Shown: one piece after another, positions 1 through 6,261 of the stretch
Layout: each line of letters begins with the position of its first letter
Position numbering within the stretch: the stretch's first letter is position 1
Origin: an uncultured Eubacteriaceae bacterium
GTDB taxonomy: Bacteria > Bacillota > Clostridia > Eubacteriales > Eubacteriaceae
Length of the DNA stretch: 7,491 nucleotides
Assembly: GCA_947625585.1 (NCBI GenBank)
Contig: CANQOZ010000061.1
Location: 1 to 7,491 of the forward strand
Reading direction: 5' to 3'
The notes under the pieces: generated by a model
What the model saw: the letters and a program-made list of their open reading frames with translations, nothing else
Database searches by the model: none
Told to the model about the DNA's origin: nothing
Program-made: the position numbers and the translations under genes

Positions 1-898
1 TCCCGACAAGATTGCTTAACCTCTCACTGTTTTTATTACAGTAATCTTCTAAATCTCTAATAATATCCTTTAAAATATGTGGGTTTACAAAATTCATTGT
101 TCCAATTTCAACCAAGGTAGCTCCTGCCATTAAAAACTCTAAAACATCCTGGTAATCTGTAATCCCACCAATTCCAATAATAGGTAGATCAACCGTATGA
201 GCTACTTGATGAACCATTCTTAACGCTATTGGCTTTACAGCAGGTCCCGATAGTCCAGCATAGGTATTTTCAAAAACTATTTCTTTCTTTTTATAGTCAA
301 TAGCCATTCCCTGGATCGTATTGATCAAGCTCAGTGCAGAAACACCTGCTTCCTCACATGCTTTAGCAATATCTGTGATACTCGAACAGTTCGGAGTTAA
401 CTTAACAATAAACTTAGTATCAAAATTTTTAGTTAATTCACTGAGTAGATTGTAACAGGACTCAGGATCTTTCCCATAAATCATACCGTTTTTGACGTTT
501 GGACAGGACAAATTTAATTCAATCATTAACTTTGGATATTGACTTAACTTATCAAGAACCATCTTATAGCTTTCTAAGTCATGTCCTGCTACATTAACAA
601 TAATGTTCGTCTCATCTTCCAAATATTTAATCTGAGGGTAAACATCATTTAAAAAACCATCGAGTCCAGGATTTTCTAAACCAATGCTATTTAGTAATCC
701 AGAAGGGGTTTCCCATAATCGGATTCCACTGTTTCCCGGTCTAGGTTCAGCTGTTATTCCCTTAGTACAAAAACCACCTAAAATCGTTGGACTATAATAG
801 CGTTTGTAATCTTCACCATACCCATAAGTTCCAGAAGCAGCTAAAATTGGATTCTTGAAATTCCTGCCAAGGAACTCCATTTCGAGTGCATTACTCAC
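1..898 (-). CDS. pyrD: Dihydroorotate dehydrogenase B, catalytic subunit (3' end cut by window edge)
   Basis: This gene encodes the FMN-containing catalytic subunit that oxidises dihydroorotate to orotate in the cytosol. It passes electrons to PyrK, whose gene is directly upstream. I translated 299 codons. The catalytic-base cysteine of class 1 enzymes is Cys132, in the motif ELNLSCPN (127-134). A glycine-rich FMN phosphate-binding stretch GIGGI lies at 242-246, followed by AGATLVEIGT (258-267), and an INT motif lies near 192-194. Family members have about 300-315 residues, so only a few C-terminal codons should be missing beyond position 1. I chose the GTG at 898-896 because GAGAGGGAG sits just upstream at suitable spacing; an in-frame ATG at 880-878 is the alternative. 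The start overlaps the end of pyrK by 8 nt. Assignment to type 1B rests on the adjacent pyrK plus the cysteine (class 1) motif. Confidence 0.96.
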   Translation of the reverse strand, partial: MSNALEMEFLGRNFKNPILAASGTYGYGEDYKRYYSPTILGGFCTKGITAEPRPGNSGIRLWETPSGLLNSIGLENPGLDGFLNDVYPQIKYLEDETNIIVNVAGHDLESYKMVLDKLSQYPKLMIELNLSCPNVKNGMIYGKDPESCYNLLSELTKNFDTKFIVKLTPNCSSITDIAKACEEAGVSALSLINTIQGMAIDYKKKEIVFENTYAGLSGPAVKPIALRMVHQVAHTVDLPIIGIGGITDYQDVLEFLMAGATLVEIGTMNFVNPHILKDIIRDLEDYCNKNSERLSNLVG

Positions 899-1649
899 TA
901 ATAAACTCCCTCTCAAATACTGGTCCTTCAGAACAAATCTTTACCTGCTTTGTTGCATATAATTCATTATAGTTATCATTTACTCTTCTATAGATTAATG
1001 GGGCATTCGTTGCACATCCTAAACAGGCACCTAGTCCGCAAGCCATTCTGGATTCAAGTGACATATAAACATTGTTTCTTTGCGGAACGATTTGATTTAC
1101 TTTATCCATCATAGGATATGGTCCACAACTTAAAACTGTTTCATTCGGTTTCACTTGAATTAAATCAGTTATTTTGCCACCTACCTGAACATTTACTTCA
1201 TTACAAACTTTATAGAAATCATTTAAAGCAAAAGCTGTCCGGGTATAGCCTAGATAAGCCCGGATTTTTCTTTTAGGATAATACTCTCTCATATAGGTTG
1301 CTGTGAAATAGAGTGGTGCAATACCTAAACCTCCACCAACTAAACATAGGTCGTGATCATCTCCTAAAAATGGATTACCATATGGTCCGTTTAAAACAAG
1401 GTCTGAACCTGGTCCCATTCTACATAAGAGATTGGTTCCTTTCCCAATAACACCATAAAGAAACCTGATGATATTTCTATCGTAGTCAAAATCATAAACA
1501 GATAATGGCCTATTAAGCAGTGGATCGAAATTCCAGGCCCGGATCATATAAAACTCACCCGGATAAGGGGGTTCGGTCTCATAGTCCAGTTTTGCTTCAA
1601 GTAAGAAAACATTATCGCCTATGTTTTGGTTCGTTATGATTTTAGACAA
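891..1649 (-). CDS. pyrK: Dihydroorotate dehydrogenase B, electron-transfer subunit (FAD, [2Fe-2S])
   Basis: PyrK carries FAD and a [2Fe-2S] cluster and moves electrons from PyrD to NAD+. Visible motifs in the 252-residue product are RPLS at 47-50 (flavin binding), GPYGN at 88-92, the glycine-rich nucleotide-binding loop GGGLGIAPL at 105-113, CGPYPMM at 175-181, and cluster ligands Cys204, Cys209, Cys212 and Cys239. The Cys212-Cys239 gap is 26 residues. In the Lactococcus lactis and Bacillus subtilis proteins, as I remember them, it is about 14, so there is an inserted loop here. The start codon is TTG at 1649-1647: two in-frame TAA codons lie immediately upstream, so nothing earlier is possible, and an AAGGAGGA site lies about 10 nt before it. 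The first 16 nt overlap the end of pyrF. Confidence 0.96.
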   Translation of the reverse strand: MSKIITNQNIGDNVFLLEAKLDYETEPPYPGEFYMIRAWNFDPLLNRPLSVYDFDYDRNIIRFLYGVIGKGTNLLCRMGPGSDLVLNGPYGNPFLGDDHDLCLVGGGLGIAPLYFTATYMREYYPKRKIRAYLGYTRTAFALNDFYKVCNEVNVQVGGKITDLIQVKPNETVLSCGPYPMMDKVNQIVPQRNNVYMSLESRMACGLGACLGCATNAPLIYRRVNDNYNELYATKQVKICSEGPVFEREFISE

Positions 1650-2509
1650 TTATTAATATCCTCCTTCATGTTTCTGGTAGCTTCTTTGATGTAATCTATA
1701 TAATCTTCCCCTTCAGTTTTTCCTTTATGGGCTGTTATAATTCCTCTTGAATTATTAACTACTGCACAATTACTTAACTTTAAGACTTCAGCTAAATCTT
1801 CTGCAGTTCCTCCCTGAGCTCCATAACCGGGAACTAAAAAAAACATATTCGGATATTTTTCAACTAATTTTTTAAATTCTTCAGGATAGGTCAAACCGAC
1901 TACAGATCCAATACTGGAAAAACCGGTTTCCCCTATAAAATCTTTACCTAACTGATCTATTTTATCAGCAACAACTTCATATAGCTTCTTGTTACTGTCT
2001 TTTAGTTCAACTTCCTCAAAATCCTCAGAGCTTGGATTACTGGTATGAAGTAAGATAAACAAACCTTTATCTTCGTCTTTTAAATAAGGAAAGTAAGGTT
2101 TAATAGCATCCTCTCCCATATAAGGATTGAGTGTTATTATATCGACTTCAAAATCACCAGTGAAATGTCCTTTAGCATATTCTTCAGCTGTAGCAAAAAT
2201 ATCACCTCGTTTGACATCACCTATTACAATTTTTCCATTATCTCTGGCATATTTGACTGTGTCAGCATAAGCTTTTAGACCATCTAATCCTAATGCTTCA
2301 TAACAGGCAACTTGAACTTTATAACAAGCGACAAGGTCTTTGGTGTTGTCGATTATTTCTTTATTAAATTGGAGAATCTTCTCCCCATCTGTTAAACCCT
2401 CCTCGTTTTTTATAACTTCTGGAAGGTATTCATAACGGGTATCTAGTCCCAGACAAACAGGAGAGTTTACTGATTCTTCCTGTAATCTATCAAAAACTGT
2501 TTTACTCAT
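1634..2509 (-). CDS. pyrF: Orotidine 5'-phosphate decarboxylase
   Basis: This enzyme decarboxylates OMP to UMP, the last step of de novo UMP synthesis. The 291-residue length fits the longer bacterial subfamily rather than the roughly 240-residue E. coli type. Visible signatures are CLGLDTR (19-25), the catalytic Asp-x-Lys-x-x-Asp motif DVKRGD (Asp98, Lys100, Asp103), a phosphate-binding segment VPGYGAQGG (226-234) and NNSRGII (252-258). The ATG at 2509 overlaps the TGA of pyrC as ATGA. The nearest good Shine-Dalgarno sequence (AGAGGAGA) is about 15 nt upstream, further than usual, so translation is probably coupled to pyrC. The last codons of pyrF carry the ribosome binding site of pyrK. Confidence 0.96.
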   Translation of the reverse strand: MSKTVFDRLQEESVNSPVCLGLDTRYEYLPEVIKNEEGLTDGEKILQFNKEIIDNTKDLVACYKVQVACYEALGLDGLKAYADTVKYARDNGKIVIGDVKRGDIFATAEEYAKGHFTGDFEVDIITLNPYMGEDAIKPYFPYLKDEDKGLFILLHTSNPSSEDFEEVELKDSNKKLYEVVADKIDQLGKDFIGETGFSSIGSVVGLTYPEEFKKLVEKYPNMFFLVPGYGAQGGTAEDLAEVLKLSNCAVVNNSRGIITAHKGKTEGEDYIDYIKEATRNMKEDINNCLKS

Positions 2510-3663
2510 TCGCTATAAATTATGTCTCCTCTTAAAATCTGAGCTAATACTTTCCCTTTTAATTCCTCACCAATAAATGGAGTATTTTTACTCTTACTGA
2601 CAATATCATCTTCCATAAAGATCCATTTTTCGTCTGGATTTACAATATTGAAGTTAGCTTGTCTTCCTTCTTCTAAAATTCCACTATTTAAACCTAGAAT
2701 TTCAGCAGGTTTTGAACTCATCATTTCAGTCAGTCTACTTTCAGGAATTCCGTTTTCATTAAAAACTTTATTTACGCTTCCATAAGCAGATTGAAAGTTG
2801 ATTAAACCAGGTGAACCATTTAACTTATCCTCTGCTGAATGTGGAGCATGATCAGTAGAAATAACATCAATATAATTATCTTTTAAAGCTTCAATTAAGC
2901 TATTTCTATCTTCTTCTGAACGAAATGGTGGATGAACCTTATAGTCAAGATCTGAAAAATAGAGATGGTGTGGCGTTACTTCACAGGTAATGTTTAAACC
3001 TCTCTTTTTAGCATCAATAATAGCTTCAATAGTGTCCTTTTTACTTACATGACAAACGTGTAAATTACCACCAACCTCTTCTAATAGTCCAATATCTCGA
3101 ATTACAGTCTCTGCTTCAGGTTCATTATGGGTAGCCACAATAAATCCTAATTCTTTTGATAGTCTTAAAGCTTCCCTCATAATAGCTTCATCATCTATAT
3201 TTTTGCCATCATTTGAAAAAAAAGGGACTGTGCCTTTTATTGATTCAAAATCAACTAAGCTGTCCCCAAAATTTTCTGTTACTGCGCAAACCTGAAGAAC
3301 ATCGATCAGATTTAAATCCTTTATTCTTTTATTATTATTTTCAACTAAAGTTATATTATCTATTACAGGATTTGTATTAGCCATAGCACAAACTGTACTA
3401 AAACCACCACGCATGGCTGCATTCATTCCAGATTCAAGATCTTCTTTATAAGTAAAACCAGGATCTCTAAAATGAGCATGCATATCTACAAAAGATGGAA
3501 TGGCTTTATTTCCCAAGAAATTGACCCAATTGTCTAGTTCAGAAAGTTCAACTTCTTCACTAAAGGTTTCTTCTGGAACTATTTTTTTAATAATTCCATC
3601 TTCAACTAGCATTGAAATAGGTATTTGCTGGTAAGTCAGGTTTTCGAATAATTGTTTACTCAT
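2506..3663 (-). CDS. pyrC: Dihydroorotase, type I
   Basis: This zinc-dependent cyclic amidohydrolase interconverts carbamoyl-aspartate and dihydroorotate. In the 385-residue product the metal-binding HxH is His62 and His64 in VDMHAHFRDPG. It is followed by substrate-binding ANTNP (95-99), THNEPE (178-183), HVCHVS (202-207), CEVTPHH (227-233) and the catalytic STDHAPH (269-275). The open frame runs upstream to 3759, but that extension of 32 residues is only the other reading frame of pyrI. The ATG at 3663 sits 1 nt after the pyrI stop (TAA-A-ATG) and starts a normal amidohydrolase N-terminus. No clear Shine-Dalgarno site precedes it, so re-initiation after pyrI is likely. The protein is shorter than the usual 420-430 residues, mainly in the loop between THNEPE and HVCHVS. 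Confidence 0.95.
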   Translation of the reverse strand: MSKQLFENLTYQQIPISMLVEDGIIKKIVPEETFSEEVELSELDNWVNFLGNKAIPSFVDMHAHFRDPGFTYKEDLESGMNAAMRGGFSTVCAMANTNPVIDNITLVENNNKRIKDLNLIDVLQVCAVTENFGDSLVDFESIKGTVPFFSNDGKNIDDEAIMREALRLSKELGFIVATHNEPEAETVIRDIGLLEEVGGNLHVCHVSKKDTIEAIIDAKKRGLNITCEVTPHHLYFSDLDYKVHPPFRSEEDRNSLIEALKDNYIDVISTDHAPHSAEDKLNGSPGLINFQSAYGSVNKVFNENGIPESRLTEMMSSKPAEILGLNSGILEEGRQANFNIVNPDEKWIFMEDDIVSKSKNTPFIGEELKGKVLAQILRGDIIYSE

Positions 3664-3664
3664 T

Positions 3665-4090
3665 TTAATGAAATGTGGTATAGGAATCACAGTATTCACA
3701 ACGGTAAATTTTTTTATCTTTATTGACAAGATAGAAATCAATGTCGCCAACATCTTCATAATTGGAGATGCATCTTGGATTATGACATTTTAAAATTCCC
3801 GTTACCTTTTCTGGTAATTGGAGCTTCTCTTTTCTAACAAGTTTGCCGTCTGAAACATAGTTGATAGTAACATCTGGATCAATCAAGCCGAGTATATCCA
3901 TGTTTAACTTGATATCTGTTTCAATCTTGATCAAATCCTTTTTGCCCATTTTTTCACTATGGATTCCCTTCATCAAGACGACAGGCATTTCAATATCATT
4001 AAGGTGGAGTTCCTGATAGATATCCATGCCCTTTCCTTCTTCTATATGATCAATTACAATCCCTTTTTTTAATTTATCAACATTAAGCAT
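3665..4090 (-). CDS. pyrI: Aspartate carbamoyltransferase regulatory chain
   Basis: PyrI is the allosteric chain of aspartate transcarbamoylase. In characterised enzymes it binds CTP or ATP in an N-terminal domain and holds PyrB trimers together through a C-terminal zinc domain. The 141-residue product shows IDHI at 13-16 (the Asp-His pair of the E. coli nucleotide site), KKDLIKIE at 50-57 (Lys55 matches E. coli Lys60) and four zinc ligands, Cys102-x4-Cys107 and Cys131-x2-Cys134. All key residues are present, so CTP feedback inhibition is expected, although this is inferred from the family. The ATG at 4090 overlaps the end of pyrB by 8 nt. Only a weak GGGG Shine-Dalgarno precedes it, which suggests coupled translation that would help match subunit amounts. 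Confidence 0.96.
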   Translation of the reverse strand: MLNVDKLKKGIVIDHIEEGKGMDIYQELHLNDIEMPVVLMKGIHSEKMGKKDLIKIETDIKLNMDILGLIDPDVTINYVSDGKLVRKEKLQLPEKVTGILKCHNPRCISNYEDVGDIDFYLVNKDKKIYRCEYCDSYTTFH

Positions 4091-5027
4091 TTTCTAGCCC
4101 CAACAGCTTCATTATCAGTGCCATCCGAACAAACATTCCATATCTTGCTTGAGTGAAATATTTTGCTCTAGGATCGACATCAACTTCTTCGGCAATTTCT
4201 TCATTTCTCGGCAGTGGATGTAAAATTAGCATATCATCCCTGGCGTTTTGCAGTTTCTTGTTGTCTAAAACAAAGTAGTCTTTTAATCTTAAATATTCTT
4301 CCTCATTAACAAAACGTTCACGCTGGACACGAGTCATGTATAAAATGTCCAGATCATCGATCACATCATCCAAGTTGTCTGTTTCAATATAGTCGTCGTC
4401 ATCCAACAAATCTTTTACAGAGTCCGGAAGTTTTAATTCCTTTGGACTAATTAAAACAAATTTATTACCCTCATATCTCTTTAGGGCTTTAATTAACGAA
4501 TGGACAGTCCTTCCAAATAGTAAATCTCCACAGAGTCCAATTGTTAAGTTATTACATGTTCCCTTTTCATGTCTGATTGTCATTAAATCCGTTAAGGTCT
4601 GAGTTGGATGCTCATGACCACCGTCACCTGCATTAATTATTGGCATTTCAAAGTTTGATAAGCCTTTTGAAACCAGCTTTGCCGTTCCTTCTCTAGGATG
4701 TCGGATAACACCTAAATCGGCATAGCAAGCAACAGTACGGATTGTATCGACTAAAGATTCTCCCTTAGAAACAGAGGAGAAGTCTGGATTATCAAAACCA
4801 ATGAGTTGTCCACCAAGTCTTAGCATGGCGGCTTCAAACGAGAATCGGGTTCGAGTTGAGGGTTCGTAGAATAAAGTAGCCAAGAGTTTCCCTTTGCCAA
4901 CCTCTTGGTAGGAAGCGGGATCGGCTAGAATTTTATCGGCTAAATCAAAAATACTGTCAAGCTCTTGTAAAGTAAAGTCATTTGGCTCGACTAAATTACG
5001 CCCTTTGAGGTTTATAATTTCTGACAC
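4083..5027 (-). CDS. pyrB: Aspartate carbamoyltransferase catalytic chain
   Basis: PyrB condenses carbamoyl phosphate with aspartate to give carbamoyl-aspartate, the committed step of the pathway. The 314-residue product has the carbamoyl-phosphate loop YEPSTRTR (54-61), SVSKGES (85-91, with the Lys that reaches in from a neighbouring subunit), HEHPTQ (138-143; His140 corresponds to E. coli His134), FGRTVHS (171-177), the aspartate-binding TRVQRER (232-238) and HPLPR (270-274). The length is typical. It starts with GTG at 5027-5025, preceded by AGGAG at 5 nt; no ATG fits better. It is the first gene of the operon, read leftward from the intergenic region at 5028-5278. Confidence 0.97.
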   Translation of the reverse strand: MSEIINLKGRNLVEPNDFTLQELDSIFDLADKILADPASYQEVGKGKLLATLFYEPSTRTRFSFEAAMLRLGGQLIGFDNPDFSSVSKGESLVDTIRTVACYADLGVIRHPREGTAKLVSKGLSNFEMPIINAGDGGHEHPTQTLTDLMTIRHEKGTCNNLTIGLCGDLLFGRTVHSLIKALKRYEGNKFVLISPKELKLPDSVKDLLDDDDYIETDNLDDVIDDLDILYMTRVQRERFVNEEEYLRLKDYFVLDNKKLQNARDDMLILHPLPRNEEIAEEVDVDPRAKYFTQARYGMFVRMALIMKLLGLENA

Positions 5028-5148
5028 GATAACTCCTGGAATATATGTATCTTTGGGATTTTTATAATTTTACCGTATTTTAAATTAAAAAAGTAGGAGT
5101 GAATGAGTAAATTTGAAAATTGAAACGATTGAAATAAATTTCGGTTAA

Positions 5149-5176
5149 TTTATAAGATAAAACGACCTGAAAACAA
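5149..5176 (-). promoter_or_regulatory. Predicted pyr operon promoter
   Basis: On the minus strand, TTGTTT (5176-5171) is followed after 16 nt by TATAAA (5154-5149), a 5/6 match to the -10 consensus with a weaker -35. Transcription would start near 5142 and leave a leader of about 115 nt before the pyrB GTG. The region between the start and the gene is very AT-rich, so other -10-like strings exist, such as TAAAAT near 5067. This is a prediction by eye. Confidence 0.45.
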
Positions 5177-5192
5177 TTTATTTCATTGAATT

Positions 5193-5216
5193 CTATTTAG
5201 AAAATTTTCTAAATAG
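5193..5216. promoter_or_regulatory. 24-bp perfect palindrome, predicted SdpR-type operator 1
   Basis: The 24 bases form a perfect inverted repeat with 12-base arms beginning CTATTTAGAAAA. It ends 3 bp before the predicted -35 box of sdpR and begins 16 bp beyond the -35 box of the predicted pyr promoter. A near-identical copy lies 54 bp further right (centre to centre). The symmetry, the position and the adjacent winged-helix repressor gene suggest an autoregulatory operator. The binding protein is inferred. Confidence 0.7.
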
Positions 5217-5219
5217 TTC

Positions 5220-5248
5220 TTGAAATCTGAGAATAAACGTAATAAACT
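5220..5248 (+). promoter_or_regulatory. Predicted sdpR-sdpI promoter
   Basis: TTGAAA (5220-5225) and TAAACT (5243-5248) are separated by 17 bp, giving a reasonable -35 and a 4/6 -10. The last two bases of the -10 fall inside the second palindrome, and the first palindrome ends just before the -35. A repressor bound at both sites would therefore bracket the promoter. Transcription would begin near 5255, about 24 nt before the sdpR start. Confidence 0.45.
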
Positions 5249-5270
5249 ATTTAGAAAATAATCTAAATAG
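5247..5270. promoter_or_regulatory. 24-bp imperfect palindrome, predicted SdpR-type operator 2
   Basis: This site has the same 9-base arms as operator 1 (CTATTTAGA / TCTAAATAG) and differs from it at only two central bases (22 of 24 identical). It overlaps the predicted -10 box and ends 8 bp before the sdpR ATG. Occupancy would block RNA polymerase directly. The only Shine-Dalgarno-like bases (AGG, 5269-5271) overlap its right end. Confidence 0.7.
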
Positions 5271-5278
5271 GTTTTGTT

Positions 5279-5584
5279 ATGGGATTCAAAGAAACATTCA
5301 AAGCTTTAGCTGAACCTGTTAGAAGAGAAATTCTTGAACTTTTAGCAAAGCACGATATGTCAGCCGGAGAGATCGTTGACTCATTTGATTTAACTGGAGC
5401 TACTATTTCATACCATTTATCAGTTCTAAGTAAAGCAGGTTTAGTTGATCATTATAAAGAAAAGAACAATATTTATTATGTTTTAAATACTTCAGTAGTT
5501 GAAGAAGGGCTGTTATTTTTTTCAAACTTACTTGAAACATCAAAGGAAAGTAAAAATGAAGCAGAAATTATTAAAGAATCTTGA
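5279..5584 (+). CDS. sdpR: ArsR-family winged-helix repressor, SdpR-like
   Basis: The 101-residue product is a small winged-helix DNA-binding protein of the ArsR superfamily. It has FKALAEPVRREILELL at 7-22, a helix-turn-helix at about 27-53 with recognition helix TGATISYHLSVLSKAG (39-54), and a wing ending in YYVLN (66-70). It contains no cysteine, so the classical metal-sensing site of ArsR/SmtB proteins is absent. Overall sequence and the following SdpI-family gene match the SdpR autorepressor type. In B. subtilis, SdpR represses its own operon and is captured at the membrane by SdpI when that protein binds the SdpC toxin. The gene reads divergently from pyrB, and two palindromes just upstream are its likely targets. 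It overlaps sdpI by 29 nt. Its Shine-Dalgarno site is weak. Confidence 0.85.
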   Translation: MGFKETFKALAEPVRREILELLAKHDMSAGEIVDSFDLTGATISYHLSVLSKAGLVDHYKEKNNIYYVLNTSVVEEGLLFFSNLLETSKESKNEAEIIKES

Positions 5585-6218
5585 ATTTTGGTTAACCAAT
5601 CTTATCTGTTTATTACCTATAGTAGTAGCAGTTGTTATGTATCCAACTTTACCAGAAAAGGTTCCAACTCATTTTAATTTTAATTTCCAACCAGATAGTT
5701 ATAGTTCAAAATTATTCGGAACAATTGGGATTCCTCTTTTTATGCTAGCTGTTACTGATCTAATTTGGTTTTTTATTTCAACCTATCCAAAATATGATCA
5801 TATTAGAAATAGTAAGGTTCTTCAGATAATATTATGGTTCATCCCGATTATGTCCTGTTTAATTCAATACATAATCATAACTGCAGTTAGGATTCATACA
5901 TTTAATATTGTACGTTTGATTCCATTTTTTATTGGAATATTCCTTATTGTTATCGGAAATTATTTACCGAAAAGCAGGCAAAACTACATAATAGGAATTA
6001 GAACTCCTTGGAGTTTATACAGCAAAGAAAACTGGAATAAAACAAATCGTTTTTCAGGAAAAGTATCTATCGTTGGAGGAATCCTAATGATACTGGCTTC
6101 CTTTATTAATAGATTCACTATTTTATTGACAATAATTTCAATACTATTAATCATCTTTGTTCCATTTGTTTATTCTTACTATTTATTTCAAAAGGAACAT
6201 AGTAATCCTAAAAAGTAA
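5556..6218 (+). CDS. sdpI: SdpI-family integral membrane protein (immunity/signalling type)
   Basis: The product has 220 residues with about six hydrophobic segments (roughly 12-29, 55-74, 89-111, 118-135, 170-186 and 187-208). Between the first two lies LPEKVPTHFNF (32-42), then QPDSYSSK, which is the DUF1648 signature. Between the fourth and fifth lies GNYLPKSRQNYIIGIRTPW (134-152), the SdpI-domain signature. In B. subtilis, SdpI gives immunity to the SdpC killing peptide and relays its presence to SdpR. Here that role is inferred from family and pairing, and no toxin genes are in view. The frame is open from an ATG at 5499, but I chose the ATG at 5556, which has AAAGGAAAG upstream and gives a normal N-terminus. 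It overlaps sdpR by 29 nt, so the two are probably co-translated. Confidence 0.85.
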   Translation: MKQKLLKNLEFWLTNLICLLPIVVAVVMYPTLPEKVPTHFNFNFQPDSYSSKLFGTIGIPLFMLAVTDLIWFFISTYPKYDHIRNSKVLQIILWFIPIMSCLIQYIIITAVRIHTFNIVRLIPFFIGIFLIVIGNYLPKSRQNYIIGIRTPWSLYSKENWNKTNRFSGKVSIVGGILMILASFINRFTILLTIISILLIIFVPFVYSYYLFQKEHSNPKK

Positions 6219-6224
6219 AAAGTA

Positions 6225-6252
6225 CGCTTCTATTATATTGATAGTAGAAGCG
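6225..6252. terminator. Hairpin terminator between convergent genes, probably bidirectional
   Basis: The arms CGCTTCTATTAT and ATAGTAGAAGCG flank a 4-nt loop (ATTG), giving a 12-bp stem with one G-U pair in the plus-strand RNA. Plus-strand RNA continues with a moderately T-rich ATTTATTATTT. Minus-strand RNA continues with TACTTTTTACTTTTT, but there the wobble becomes an A-C mismatch. It lies between the stop codons of sdpI and the convergent HMA gene, so it probably ends both transcripts. Confidence 0.75.
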
Positions 6253-6261
6253 ATTTATTAT

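Larger units (their letters stand above)
5028..5278. other. Divergent pyr / sdpRI intergenic control region
   Basis: This 251-bp AT-rich spacer separates the leftward pyr operon from the rightward sdpR-sdpI pair. It holds one likely promoter in each direction and two related 24-bp palindromes, which are listed separately. Reading towards pyrB, the predicted leader of about 115 nt contains no convincing intrinsic terminator or antiterminator, and nothing resembling the PyrR-binding stem-loop that I would expect of an attenuated pyr operon. Three TTGAAA repeats lie on the plus strand at 5113, 5120 and 5129; their role is unknown. Confidence 0.7.

Noticed and set aside
686..693. CTATTTAG half-site identical to the palindrome arms, inside pyrD
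   Set aside because: There is no second arm at the right distance, and the bases encode conserved PyrD residues, so this is chance.
3664..3759. N-terminal extension of the pyrC reading frame inside pyrI
   Set aside because: It is the alternate frame of the PyrI zinc domain. The ATG at 3663 directly after the pyrI stop gives a normal dihydroorotase N-terminus.
5065..5152. Possible long-range stem between TTTTACCG and CGGTTAATTT in the pyr leader
   Set aside because: It has only four solid pairs plus weak A-T pairing over a loop of about 65 nt, with no U-run after it. This is not a convincing attenuator.
5499..5555. N-terminal extension of sdpI inside sdpR
   Set aside because: It is the alternate frame of the SdpR C-terminus. 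The ATG at 5556 has a ribosome binding site and fits the family.
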